Positions 1-8,412 of a stretch of 64,000 nucleotides of DNA are shown here, one piece after another (within the stretch, counting starts at the first letter, position 1; the number at the start of each line of letters is the position of its first letter). Source of the stretch: Algibacter miyuki. GTDB taxonomy: Bacteria; Bacteroidota; Bacteroidia; Flavobacteriales; Flavobacteriaceae. A model generated the notes under the pieces. The model was given only the letters and a program-made list of their open reading frames with translations. It ran no database searches and was not told the origin of the DNA. The stretch lies in the NCBI RefSeq assembly GCF_042427745.1, contig NZ_JBHMFA010000009.1. One strand, given 5' to 3'. The translations under genes were made by a program, and so were the position numbers.

Positions 1-126
1 TAATTCCGATTGAGTAATTGTTTTTGCGTAAACATCGGCGTTAGCACTTGTTTTAGATTTGTTTTGAGAGCTACTACAAGCAATTAAAGCAAATGACGCT
101 AAGCATAGCGAAAGTATTTTTTTCAT
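1..126 (-). CDS. Lipoprotein N-terminus, cut by the window edge
   Basis: Forty-two codons are visible, starting at the ATG at 124-126 on the minus strand and running off the window. The N-terminus has a short lysine-rich start, a hydrophobic stretch and a lipobox ending at Cys17 (LIAC), followed by serines and a polar linker. It is therefore an exported, lipid-anchored protein. The start of the mature region resembles, from memory only, N-termini of flavobacterial M28-type zinc peptidase lipoproteins. The catalytic part lies outside the window, so this is a guess. Confidence 0.6.
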   Translation of the reverse strand, partial: MKKILSLCLASFALIACSSSQNKSKTSANADVYAKTITQSEL

Positions 127-230
127 AATAAATTAGTTTTTCGCTAAGATATTATAAATTGAAAACATCAATAGGACTGTTGATGAATATTTTTAATGTC
201 GTGTTATAAACTCATGGTAAATAACTAAAC

Positions 231-275
231 AAGGGGTTTCGATTTTAATAAGTGCTTAAAACCGAAAGCCCTTTA
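231..275. terminator. Hairpin after the acidic-tailed membrane protein gene
   Basis: AAGGGGTTTCG at 231-241 pairs with CGAAAGCCCTT at 263-273 with one mismatch. It lies just past the stop codon of the minus-strand gene that ends at 278. The T-run on the minus side is interrupted, so it may be a modest terminator. Confidence 0.5.
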
Positions 276-277
276 TT

Positions 278-820
278 TTAAAAATCAATATCTTCTAAAT
301 CCGATTCGTCTATTTCAAGATCCTCTTCGTTTATTTCTAATTCTGTGGCATCAATTTCTAGTATTTCACCTTCAGTCTCTATTGATTCAGGAGAAACTTC
401 TAATTCAGTGCCTTCAATTTCTAACGATTCACCTTCTAGTTCTAGCTCTAATTCCGAAGAATCAAAATCCAGCTCTGCTTCATCAATTTCTAATTCTTCA
501 ATATCCAAACCTTCTAGTTCTTCCATGGCTTCCTCTTCCGATTCTAGCTCTTTGGCGTCAATTATTTCTGTGTCGGCCACTTCAGTAATTGTAAACACTG
601 CTTTATAAGTAACAATCACTAATGCAGCAATGGTTAAAAAGAACGAAAACTGAATCATCTTATTAATTTTCCCTGTTTTTTTAGACAAGTAAAAAGCGAT
701 AAAGCCAAAAATTAGTGCGGCTATAGCAGGAAAAACAGCCAAGTTAGAGAGCGGTAATACCGAAAATATAATGGCAAGAGCTGAAGCTATAACGGCAAGT
801 ATGGTGAATATTTTTTTCAT
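278..820 (-). CDS. Membrane protein with a long acidic repeat tail
   Basis: 180 residues. Two hydrophobic segments occur at about 5-45 and a third at 57-78. Residues 85-180 are a low-complexity tail rich in Glu, Leu, Ile and Asp, built from loose repeats such as ELEI, LEIEGTELE and LEIDATELE, ending in DLEDIDF. Alternating hydrophobic and acidic residues could form beta-strands or a charged brush; this is inference. No named family was recognised. It lies between a truncated lipoprotein gene and a DUF3108 gene on the same strand with about 50 bases to the latter. The tail makes the antisense strand serine-rich, which creates false open frames. Confidence 0.75.
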   Translation of the reverse strand: MKKIFTILAVIASALAIIFSVLPLSNLAVFPAIAALIFGFIAFYLSKKTGKINKMIQFSFFLTIAALVIVTYKAVFTITEVADTEIIDAKELESEEEAMEELEGLDIEELEIDEAELDFDSSELELELEGESLEIEGTELEVSPESIETEGEILEIDATELEINEEDLEIDESDLEDIDF

Positions 821-872
821 AATGATGTAAATATATTATTTTGATAGGCGCCACACAAAAGCGCTAAAGCAT

Positions 873-1649
873 TTAATTTTTTAAACCCGAAGCCGATTTT
901 ATTTTAAGCTCACCGTTACCAACAGGAATTTTAAATTTTCCATAAACCGGAATTTTATTAGCATCGGCAGTTAACCATAAAAAGTTGCTCGATCCTTCTA
1001 ATCCACTAGCACTACCAGCACCTACAGAAAGTTTGTAGCATTCTTTAGAACCAATGGCAGTCGATATGGTTTCCTTACCTAAATAAGTTACTTTTCCGTT
1101 AAATTCTTTGCGGTCAAAAATAATAGTAATGTTTTTACTGCTGCCTTTACTCATGCTTGCATAATCAAAAAGACGAATGTAATACAATGCAGAAACAATA
1201 TCCTTAGTGCCCTTATTTATAGAAACTGTTTTATTTTCAACCTGGTTGTTTTTCTTGGTTTGTACAGATTTAACCGTGTTTGTTTTATGACTAAATGTGT
1301 ATTTCATGGCTTTGTAGTAGCCACCTTCATTAATATCACGCTTGTATAAATAAGGTGTTAAGCTTTTAGGGCTTACATAACTCTCGTATAAATCTCTAAT
1401 TTTAAAAAAACTATCCCATTTACTATAAGTCATCGCGGTGAATTTTAAACGCAATAAAGTCGCTTTCGAAGTATTCACTTTAGCTGTTTCCATGGTAACC
1501 TGAGCAATATCAGTTAAAATACCCGACATGTTGTACGAGGCTGTGTAAACTAATTTCTCATTTGTGCCAACAGCATTATTTTGAGCCTGAACGGCTAAAC
1601 TAAAAAACAGAGTAATAAGTAAGGTAAAACGTAACATGCGTATTTTCAT
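873..1649 (-). CDS. DUF3108 family exported protein
   Basis: 258 residues with a signal peptide (about 1-22, ending at AQA/Q). The body is a predicted beta-rich protein beginning with the family-like EKLVYTASYNMSG pattern, which matches the DUF3108 family found in the periplasm of Bacteroidota and Proteobacteria. The family has no established biochemical role. The start ATG is preceded by an AT-rich leader. No partner gene is evident; the upstream neighbour at 1818 is divergent. Confidence 0.8.
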   Translation of the reverse strand: MKIRMLRFTLLITLFFSLAVQAQNNAVGTNEKLVYTASYNMSGILTDIAQVTMETAKVNTSKATLLRLKFTAMTYSKWDSFFKIRDLYESYVSPKSLTPYLYKRDINEGGYYKAMKYTFSHKTNTVKSVQTKKNNQVENKTVSINKGTKDIVSALYYIRLFDYASMSKGSSKNITIIFDRKEFNGKVTYLGKETISTAIGSKECYKLSVGAGSASGLEGSSNFLWLTADANKIPVYGKFKIPVGNGELKIKSASGLKN

Positions 1650-1817
1650 AATTATAGGTTATAAGGTGGCATTAATCATTTATTGTGCCAAAAATACAAC
1701 ATGAAAAATATTATCAAGCACTTAAAATATAAATATTTAACGGTAGTGCTGTAACAATCTGTAAGTATAAGCGTCATATAAGTATATCAATCAAAACAAT
1801 CAAAAACAATCACAATC

Positions 1818-2156
1818 ATGAGAGAAGATAATCAATTTATCGTTTTAGCCCATTTAAGTCAATTAATAATCTTAGTAACCGGCTTCGGAAGTCTGTTGCT
1901 TCCACTAATATTGTGGATAACACAAAAAGATAAAATTCACCAAATGGACACGCACGGTAAAAATATTGTCAACTTTCAATTAAGTCTCATTGTATGGTTT
2001 GTTGTTTGCGTGCCGCTTATTTTAGTTTTCGGTTTAGGCCTTTTAGGTTTTGCCGTTTTAGGAGTGCTTTCAATTATTTTACCCGTTGTAAATGCTATAA
2101 AAGCAAATCGTGGCGAAACAGCAACCTACCCATTCACATTCCAATTTATCTCTTAA
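1818..2156 (+). CDS. DUF4870 family small membrane protein
   Basis: 112 residues, matching the DUF4870 (Tic20-like) arrangement: an N-terminal HLSQL segment, a hydrophobic helix, the charged linker with a conserved HGKNIVNFQ-type motif (residues about 46-54), and two further hydrophobic helices. Function in the family is not established. It stands alone between divergent and convergent genes and is followed by a clear terminator at 2189. Confidence 0.85.
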   Translation: MREDNQFIVLAHLSQLIILVTGFGSLLLPLILWITQKDKIHQMDTHGKNIVNFQLSLIVWFVVCVPLILVFGLGLLGFAVLGVLSIILPVVNAIKANRGETATYPFTFQFIS

Positions 2157-2188
2157 TTTTATTAGTTAGTTTAATGCGAGATATGTAA

Positions 2189-2217
2189 AACGTTCACTGT
2201 TTAGTGGGCGTTTTTTT
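2189..2217 (+). terminator. Intrinsic terminator of the DUF4870 gene
   Basis: AACGTTCACT (2189-2198), a GTTT loop, then AGTGGGCGTT (2203-2212) with two G-U pairs and a seven-T run. It ends just before repeat element copy A. Confidence 0.8.
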
Positions 2218-2229
2218 ATGCGCTAATTT

Positions 2230-2381
2230 GGGCGTTACCACAAGGGTCGGGCTTTCCGCTATATCTTTTTTTGTAATATTAACATCACTCAGTCTATAAT
2301 TAAAGTAAGTTTTCCTTTTTAAAAGCTCCCGTTATCACTAAGAAGCAAAAAAGGATGCCGCATCAATCCCTAACGCGGGCA
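2230..2381 (+). repeat. Palindromic intergenic element, copy A (long type)
   Basis: Begins GGGCGTTACC and ends CCCTAACGCGGGC, so the ends carry the inverted pair GCGTTA/TAACGC. It contains the left core CTTTCCGCTATATCTTTT and the right core AAAAGGATGCCGCATCAATC that recur in copies B, D, E and F. The interior between cores (2270-2349) is 80 bases and is not shared with other copies. The stretch 2157-2460 holds this element, the terminator before it and nothing else recognised. It sits between convergent genes. Confidence 0.85.
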
Positions 2382-2460
2382 AGTCCGTAGTCATTTTTAT
2401 ATGTAAGGAGAAATTACAGCCGAGGTTTTTCAATCAAAATAATTACAAGGTGCGGAAAAA

Positions 2461-3162
2461 TTAAACACAAGTCAATCGTGCCAAATAATCAAAATGTTCA
2501 CCATCTTTAATAAGTTCACAATTTAAACCAACCGTTTCACAAGCTAGTTTTAAGGTTTCAAAATCTAAATAAAGCCATTTCATTGGCGTTTCTTCTTCAC
2601 CTTTATACGATAGAAAATAGTCTAATTCGCCATAGTAATTCGCATTTGTATCCATCCAATAGCCACCATCTTCATCTTCGTACATGTATTTAATGTCCGA
2701 CGAATCCATCAAAATTTGACCAGCATCATTCAGTAGACCTTTCAAATGCGTTAAATATTTAGAAACTTGCGACAGTTCTTGAAAAATTCCAGTACCATTC
2801 ATTAGTAATAAAAGCGTGTCAAACCGTGTGCTTTCATCTAAAATATTTTTGACTTCAGCATGTAAAACACCGCGTAATTTAGCGACTTCAATAGCACCTT
2901 CCGAAATGTCAATCGCTTTTACCTTTAAACCTTTTTTCTGTAAATATAACGTGTGGCTTCCCGAGCCGCAGCCTACATCTAAAATATGGCCTTTGGCAAG
3001 TTTTAAAGCTTGTTGTTCCAGTTTAGGCATGTCTTTAAAATCACGAAATAAGTAAGGGATAGGCAAGGCATCTTCATCAGAAATATTGGTAGAGGTTATA
3101 ATATCTTCTGTGTAATTTTCGTTTTGAAAATCGAGTAAAGCTTGTCCGAAAAGATCTTTCAT
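2461..3162 (-). CDS. Class I SAM-dependent methyltransferase
   Basis: 233 residues. Motif I of the Rossmann methyltransferase fold is present as ILDVGCGSGSH at residues 60-70, followed by an acidic residue at the end of strand 2 (KAIDISEGAIEVA). This predicts SAM binding. The substrate cannot be read from sequence; the small-molecule type is more likely than RNA or protein because no extra domain is present. Its start faces the start of the cysteine-cluster gene at 3227, 64 bases away. Confidence 0.85.
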   Translation of the reverse strand: MKDLFGQALLDFQNENYTEDIITSTNISDEDALPIPYLFRDFKDMPKLEQQALKLAKGHILDVGCGSGSHTLYLQKKGLKVKAIDISEGAIEVAKLRGVLHAEVKNILDESTRFDTLLLLMNGTGIFQELSQVSKYLTHLKGLLNDAGQILMDSSDIKYMYEDEDGGYWMDTNANYYGELDYFLSYKGEEETPMKWLYLDFETLKLACETVGLNCELIKDGEHFDYLARLTCV

Positions 3163-3214
3163 TAAAAACTGTTTTTCATTTCCAATAAGACGGAAATGGC
3201 ATAAATTAAAATGT

Positions 3215-3222
3215 TATTTTTG
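3215..3222 (+). promoter_or_regulatory. -7 box 4 bases before the start codon of the 3227 gene
   Basis: TATTTTTG matches the Bacteroidota -7 consensus TAnnTTTG exactly and ends only four bases before the ATG at 3227. A good -33 TTG at the right distance was not seen. If used, the transcript would be leaderless or nearly so. Confidence 0.5.
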
Positions 3223-3226
3223 CAGC

Positions 3227-3721
3227 ATGCAAGACATTATAGATCATCTTCCAAAGCAGGCCAAAGATACACATAACGAGAATAAAAAATTCTTCGCGAA
3301 GCTAAAAAAGAAGCCACCGAAAAATTTAGATTATGTAATGCAGGATCTACATGAGGCCGAATTTAAGCGTACCGATTGTTTAGAGTGTGCCAATTGCTGT
3401 AAAACTACAGGTCCGCTGTTTACCGATAAAGATGTAGATCGTGTAGCCAAACATTTCAGAATGAAAACTCAAAAATTTATAGATCAATATTTACGAATTG
3501 ATGAGGACAATGATTATGTGCTTAAAAGTGTGCCTTGCACTTTTTTAGGGGCCGATAATTATTGTTCTATTTATGATGTGCGTCCTAAAGCGTGCCGAGA
3601 GTTTCCGCACACGGATAGAAGTAAGTTTCAGCAAATATCACATTTAACACTTAAAAACGTGGCTATCTGCCCAGCAGCATTTAATATTGTTGAAGCCATG
3701 AAAAAACGTATCAAGGTGTAA
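3227..3721 (+). CDS. YkgJ-type cysteine-cluster protein
   Basis: 164 residues. The cluster CLECANCC gives Cys51, Cys54, Cys57 and Cys58; Cys104, Cys113 and Cys123 follow in the CTFLG...CSIYDVRPKAC segment. This is the pattern of the YkgJ/UPF0153 family, thought to bind zinc or iron. No enzymatic role is established. The protein has no signal peptide and is probably cytosolic. It stands alone, divergent from the methyltransferase gene. Confidence 0.85.
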   Translation: MQDIIDHLPKQAKDTHNENKKFFAKLKKKPPKNLDYVMQDLHEAEFKRTDCLECANCCKTTGPLFTDKDVDRVAKHFRMKTQKFIDQYLRIDEDNDYVLKSVPCTFLGADNYCSIYDVRPKACREFPHTDRSKFQQISHLTLKNVAICPAAFNIVEAMKKRIKV

Positions 3722-3827
3722 GTGTAACTTTAGTTGTTTTTATATTTCTCAATTTACTAGGAGGAGCGCGCCTTATTAGTATGCTATGTTTTTTTACTAT
3801 CTTTAAAAACACTAATCTTTCAAAATT

Positions 3828-4667
3828 TTGGAAACGTTTTTAAATTATTTCGAAACCATACCATCATCACACCGTAGTTTAATTTTGGTCGGTGGTTTGG
3901 CTTTTTTCTGGATTTTGGAAAGTGCCGTGCCGTTGTTTAAGTTCGATTACAAAAAGTGGCAACATGCTTGGCCCAATATTTTTTTCACGTTAACTACCGT
4001 AATTATAAATTTTGCATTGGCCTTTTTGCTTTTAAATTCATCCGACTGGGTGATGGCTAATAATTTCGGTATTTTAAATTGGTTACCCGAAATGCCTTTA
4101 GGTGTTTACATCCTTTTAGGTGTGTTTTTAATGGATTTTTTTGGAGCCTATTTAGCGCATTTTATAGAGCATAAAGTAAGTGTTTTATGGATGGTGCATT
4201 TGGTACATCATTCCGATCATAAAGTAGATACAACCACAGCAAATAGGCATCACCCTTTAGAAAGTGTTATTCGCTTTATATTTACCCTGCTAGGTGTTTT
4301 TATTATTGGTGCGCCTATTGGTATCGTGATGTTATATCAATCTATGTCGTTAGTTGCAACGCAATTTACACATGCTAATATTAAATTGCCAAAACGCGTT
4401 GATAAAATAATAAGTTATATTTTGGTGTCTCCAGATATGCATAAAGTACACCATCATTATATGTTGCCTTATACAGATTCTAACTACGGCAATATTTTCT
4501 CGGTTTGGGATCGAATTTTAGGGACTTACATGGAGCTCGATCGCGATAAACTAACGTATGGCGTTGATGTTTTTCCTGATGAAAACGCAAACGGCAACAT
4601 TAAAGCATTGCTAAAACAACCTTTTCAGAAATATGGACGCCCAACTATAATCCATGAGGAAGATTAG
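3828..4667 (+). CDS. Sterol desaturase / fatty acid hydroxylase family membrane protein
   Basis: 279 residues with a TTG start at 3828; no ATG occurs in frame until about residue 76, and the N-terminus before it contains the first membrane helices, so TTG is preferred. The di-iron histidine motifs of the superfamily are visible: His111/His115, His124/His127/His128, the RHHP motif at 140-143, and DMHKVHHHY at 203-211. The family hydroxylates or desaturates lipid chains and sterol-like molecules using O2. The substrate here is unknown. A -7-like box TATCTTTA lies at 3798-3805. Confidence 0.85.
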   Translation: METFLNYFETIPSSHRSLILVGGLAFFWILESAVPLFKFDYKKWQHAWPNIFFTLTTVIINFALAFLLLNSSDWVMANNFGILNWLPEMPLGVYILLGVFLMDFFGAYLAHFIEHKVSVLWMVHLVHHSDHKVDTTTANRHHPLESVIRFIFTLLGVFIIGAPIGIVMLYQSMSLVATQFTHANIKLPKRVDKIISYILVSPDMHKVHHHYMLPYTDSNYGNIFSVWDRILGTYMELDRDKLTYGVDVFPDENANGNIKALLKQPFQKYGRPTIIHEED

Positions 4668-4707
4668 TTGTTTTTTTTTGTAGTTTAGTTTTGAAATTAT
4701 ACGCCAT

Positions 4708-5526
4708 ATGAAAACTCAGAAACCAGACATTCAAGGGCATCGGGGTTGCCGTGGATTACTACCCGAAAACACCATGCCAGCGTTTCTGAAAGCTGTAGAA
4801 TTAGGTGTGGATACTTTAGAGTTAGATGTGGCTATATCTAAAGATAACGTCGTTGTTGTATCTCACGAACCTTATATGAATCCGTTAATTTGCTTAGATC
4901 CCGAAGGGCAAGAAATTCCAGATTCTGAAGGTGAAAAATATAATCTCTATCAAATGACTTTTGAAACCATAAAGCAATTTGATTGTGGTTTAAAACAGCA
5001 TCCTAATTTTCCGGAACAACAAAAGATAGAAGCTCATAAACCCGCTTTGGATAACGTTTTTAAAGTTGTAAAAGATTTAAACCCAAATATAAAATTCAAT
5101 ATTGAAATAAAAGCTGAACCAAAATATGATAGGGTTTTTACACCTATCCCGAAAGAATTTGTCCGTTTGGTTTTAAAAGTAATTGAAGACAATAATATGG
5201 TCAACCAAACCAATTTACAAAGTTTTGATGTGCGTATTTTAGAAGAAATAAAAAAGCAATCTCCCAATATGCCTTTGGCGCTTTTAGTGGAAGAAGATGA
5301 GGATATTCAAGAAAAAATTAACCAACTTCATTTTTTACCCGAAATTATAAGTCCGTATTACAAATTATTAGATCTAAAAGTAGTTAAAAATCTACAGGCT
5401 AAAAATTTCAAAGTTATTCCATGGACCGTAAATACGGTGTCGGAAATGCAAACCGTTTTGGATTATAAAGTTGATGGTATTATCACGGATTATCCGGATA
5501 AACTTATAAACTTGTTGAGCAATTAA
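4708..5526 (+). CDS. Glycerophosphodiester phosphodiesterase
   Basis: 272 residues of the GDPD TIM-barrel family. The catalytic His-Arg pair is His11-Arg12 in GHRG, followed by PEN at 19-21, the metal-binding Glu38 and Asp40 in LELD, and the second catalytic His53 in SHEP. The C-terminal segment PWTVN...DGIITDYPD is also family-typical. It hydrolyses glycerophosphodiesters to glycerol-3-phosphate and an alcohol. No signal peptide is present, so it is probably cytosolic. A -7 box TAGTTTTG is at 4686-4693. Confidence 0.9.
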   Translation: MKTQKPDIQGHRGCRGLLPENTMPAFLKAVELGVDTLELDVAISKDNVVVVSHEPYMNPLICLDPEGQEIPDSEGEKYNLYQMTFETIKQFDCGLKQHPNFPEQQKIEAHKPALDNVFKVVKDLNPNIKFNIEIKAEPKYDRVFTPIPKEFVRLVLKVIEDNNMVNQTNLQSFDVRILEEIKKQSPNMPLALLVEEDEDIQEKINQLHFLPEIISPYYKLLDLKVVKNLQAKNFKVIPWTVNTVSEMQTVLDYKVDGIITDYPDKLINLLSN

Positions 5527-5539
5527 GTTCTAAAATAAC

Positions 5540-6802
5540 CTATGGATACATTAAATACGATGCACGTGTTTTACTAAAAGCGTCTAATCCATTTTTCCAA
5601 GTTGCTCTTATTTCAGCTTCGCTTAAACCCGATTCAATTTGTTTTTGAAGCGTAGTAGTTCCTGCAAGTTTTGTGAAAAATGATGTAAAAAAATCAGCTT
5701 TATTTTTAGTGTTTTTATAAGCACCAATCAGCCAAGATAAATTCAACGCGTTTAAGTTTTCGGCCTGAGTTAAATCTGTGCCATAACATAATTTACCATC
5801 GTGCTTTGGGTATTTCGCGCCATGGTTTGGTTTTGGTGTAAATCTAAAATGATAAGCATTTGCATTTAAAAACGGACTTCCAAATATCTGAAATTGTTTT
5901 TCTGTGCCACGGCCGGCGCTTACATTTGTACCTTCAAAAAAGCATAAACTAGAGTAGAGGTTAATGGCTTTGTCGTTTGGTAAGTTCGGACTCGGTTTTA
6001 TAGGTAAACTATAAGGAAGCTTGTTATTATAATTTTTAATAGGAATCACTTTTAACGCACATTGTACACCATTTTTTAACCATTTCTCTCCATTAATCAT
6101 TTCGGCATATTCGCCGATAGTCATGCCATGAACCACAGGAATTGGGTGCATGCCAATAAAACTGGTATGCGCTTTTTCTAAAATCGGACCATCGATATAA
6201 TGCCCGTTTGGGTTCGGTCTGTCTAAAATTAAAACCGGAATGTTTTGTTCGGCACAAGCCTCCATAACATAGTGCAAACTCGAAATGTAAGTGTAAAATC
6301 GAGCGCCCACATCTTGAATATCAAAAATAACAATATCCAAACCTTTAAGTTGTTCGACTGATGGCTTTTTGTTTTTTCCGTAAAGTGATACAATGGGTAA
6401 GTTGGTTTTTACATCTACACCGTCTTTTATCACTTCGCCAGCATCTGCAGTGCCTCTAAAACCGTGTTCTGGCGCAAAAACAGATTTAATATTGATGTTT
6501 AAAGCCAATAAAGAATCTACTAAATGTGTGTGTGTTTTACCTTTAAAAATAACACTCGTTTGGTTGGCAACAATACCTACACGCTTTCCTTGTAAAAGCG
6601 GCAAGTAAATTTCGGTTTGGTTAGCGCCAACTAAAATAGGGGCGATTTCTGGTTGCTGCTTAATTTCGATGGCTGAATCAATGGTTTCTACAGTTTCTAT
6701 TTCAGTAAGAGAGCTTCTATCTTTAGATTTCGATGTGTTTGCACAAGAAATCATGACCAAAACAAATAATAAAACTGTATTTTTGAAAATATTTAATCGC
6801 AT
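5540..6802 (-). CDS. NamZ-like exo-beta-N-acetylmuramidase (DUF1343) lipoprotein
   Basis: 420 residues with an N-terminal hydrophobic segment and lipobox ending at Cys20 (MISC). The mature part matches the DUF1343 family (GRVGIVANQTS-like start, LFAPEHGFRG motif, PNGHYIDGP, GAGRGTEKQF-like segment). Characterised members such as Tannerella NamZ and Bacillus YbbC remove terminal N-acetylmuramic acid from peptidoglycan fragments (GH171). This suggests a periplasmic cell-wall salvage enzyme. Its start codon is only eight bases from the start of the divergent permease gene at 6811. Confidence 0.88.
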   Translation of the reverse strand: MRLNIFKNTVLLFVLVMISCANTSKSKDRSSLTEIETVETIDSAIEIKQQPEIAPILVGANQTEIYLPLLQGKRVGIVANQTSVIFKGKTHTHLVDSLLALNINIKSVFAPEHGFRGTADAGEVIKDGVDVKTNLPIVSLYGKNKKPSVEQLKGLDIVIFDIQDVGARFYTYISSLHYVMEACAEQNIPVLILDRPNPNGHYIDGPILEKAHTSFIGMHPIPVVHGMTIGEYAEMINGEKWLKNGVQCALKVIPIKNYNNKLPYSLPIKPSPNLPNDKAINLYSSLCFFEGTNVSAGRGTEKQFQIFGSPFLNANAYHFRFTPKPNHGAKYPKHDGKLCYGTDLTQAENLNALNLSWLIGAYKNTKNKADFFTSFFTKLAGTTTLQKQIESGLSEAEIRATWKNGLDAFSKTRASYLMYP

Positions 6803-6810
6803 AGTAAATT

Positions 6811-8046
6811 TTGAATTACGAGTTTTTTTTAGCCAAACGTATTATAGGCAGTAAAGCGTATAAAAGTAGTATATCGGCACCAATAATAAAAATTGGTATT
6901 GCCGCTATTGCTATCGGTATTGTTGTTATGATGATTGCCATTGCCACCGGTATTGGTTTGCAACAAAAAATTAGAGACAAAGTAGTGGCTTTCAACGGGC
7001 ATGTTACCATAAGCAATTTCGATAGCAATAACTCACAAGAAAGTATCGTGCCAATTTCCACGAATCAAGATTTTTATCCAGAATTTAATAGTGTTTCAGG
7101 TATAAAACACATTCAAGGTGTTGCTACAAAATTTGGTGTTATTAGAACCGAAACCGATTTCGAAGGTGCTGTTTTTAAAGGCGTAGGTCAAGATTTCGAC
7201 TGGAGCTATTTCAAAGAATTTCTTATAGAAGGCGAGTTACCAACCTTTACAAAAAAATGGAGCGAAGAAGTTTTAGTATCGCAATATTTATCCAATCGAT
7301 TAGGCTTTAAAGTAGGCGACAAATTCCAAATGGTATTTGCTAAAAATGATATCGAAAAGCCGCCAAATATCATCACCTTTAACGTGGTTGGTATTTATAA
7401 TTCTGGATTTCAAGACTTAGATAAGCAATATTTATTAGGAAATATTCGACACATTCAGCGTATCAATAATTGGGAAAACGACCAAATTGGTAACTTCGAG
7501 GTTTTCATTTCCGACTATAGCCAACTTGATGAAATTGGTGTGGAAATCTACCAAAACACACCATCAACCCTTAATACTGCTACTGTAACTACAAAATATT
7601 ATTCCATTTTCGAATGGATTAAAATATTCGATAAAAACATTTATGGCATTATCGGCATCATGATTCTCGTGGCCGGCATTAACATGATTACGGCGCTACT
7701 CGTTTTAATTCTCGAGCGCACCCAAATGATAGGGATTTTAAAAGCCCTAGGAAGTAATAATTGGAGTATTCGTAAACTCTTTATTTACAACGCCTCATAC
7801 CTTATTTTACTCGGTTTATTTTGGGGGAATCTCATTGGTTTAGGGCTGCTTTTTGCGCAAAAATACTTCAAACTTTTTCCACTCGACCCTAGTGTGTATT
7901 ATGTGTCCGAAGCACCGGTTTATATCAGTTTAGGTTACATTGTCGCGCTTAATATTGGCACGCTAGTCCTATGTTTACTCATGCTTTTAGTGCCGTCGTA
8001 CATCATCACGAAAATATCGCCTGTAAAGGCCATTAGGTTTCAGTAA
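6811..8046 (+). CDS. FtsX-like permease of the LolC/LolE/MacB group
   Basis: 411 residues, TTG start at 6811. N-terminal LAKRI segment, TM1 at about 25-45, a large periplasmic domain (about 50-270), then three C-terminal helices with the family-typical MITALLVLILERTQMIGILKALG cytoplasmic coupling motif. No ATP-binding subunit gene is next to it. In Bacteroidota such permeases are taken as LolE-like parts of lipoprotein transport, but the cargo is not shown here. The next in-frame ATG would delete TM1, which supports TTG. Confidence 0.85.
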   Translation: MNYEFFLAKRIIGSKAYKSSISAPIIKIGIAAIAIGIVVMMIAIATGIGLQQKIRDKVVAFNGHVTISNFDSNNSQESIVPISTNQDFYPEFNSVSGIKHIQGVATKFGVIRTETDFEGAVFKGVGQDFDWSYFKEFLIEGELPTFTKKWSEEVLVSQYLSNRLGFKVGDKFQMVFAKNDIEKPPNIITFNVVGIYNSGFQDLDKQYLLGNIRHIQRINNWENDQIGNFEVFISDYSQLDEIGVEIYQNTPSTLNTATVTTKYYSIFEWIKIFDKNIYGIIGIMILVAGINMITALLVLILERTQMIGILKALGSNNWSIRKLFIYNASYLILLGLFWGNLIGLGLLFAQKYFKLFPLDPSVYYVSEAPVYISLGYIVALNIGTLVLCLLMLLVPSYIITKISPVKAIRFQ

Positions 8047-8059
8047 AATTTTGTGTTTT

Positions 8060-8207
8060 GGGCGTTCCCTAAAGGGCGGGCTTTCCGCTATATCTTTTTT
8101 TAAGGTGTATTTTCGGTATGTTTATATGACGAAGGTTCGTGTTGCTTTTTAGTACTGTTTCTCAATCTTAAAGAAAAAAAGGATGCCGCATCAATCCCTA
8201 ACGCGGG
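8060..8207 (+). repeat. Palindromic intergenic element, copy B (long type)
   Basis: Begins GGGCGTTCC and ends CCCTAACGCGGG, with both exact cores and a 78-base interior (8099-8176) unlike other copies. It begins 13 bases after the permease stop codon and is followed by an inverted short copy at 8300-8396. Confidence 0.85.
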
Positions 8208-8299
8208 TGTGTTTGCCGAGATTTGGTTTATATAATGTAAGTGCATAAAAGCAAACCTAATTTATTTTTTAAGATGGTCTTTACTTTGGCGGATGTGCT

Positions 8300-8396
8300 C
8301 GCGTTAGGGATTGAGCGGCATGTTTGAAATCCTTTTTGTTTTCTTAAAAAAACAAAAAGATTGAGTAGCGAAAGCCCGACCTGCAAGGTAACGCCC
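8300..8396 (-). repeat. Palindromic intergenic element, copy B' (short, inverted)
   Basis: Reverse orientation: starts with GCGTTAGGGATTGA and ends GGTAACGCCC. The interior is short and itself a near-perfect hairpin, CTTTTTGTTTT (8332-8342) with AAAACAAAAAG (8349-8359). Together with copy B it forms a head-to-head pair between convergent genes. The 8208-8299 gap holds nothing recognised. Confidence 0.75.
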
Positions 8397-8412
8397 AAAA
8401 AATATTGAAGTT

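Noticed and set aside
345..608. Serine-rich open frame on the plus strand
   Set aside because: It is the antisense of the acidic repeat tail of the gene at 278-820; low-complexity codons create the frame.
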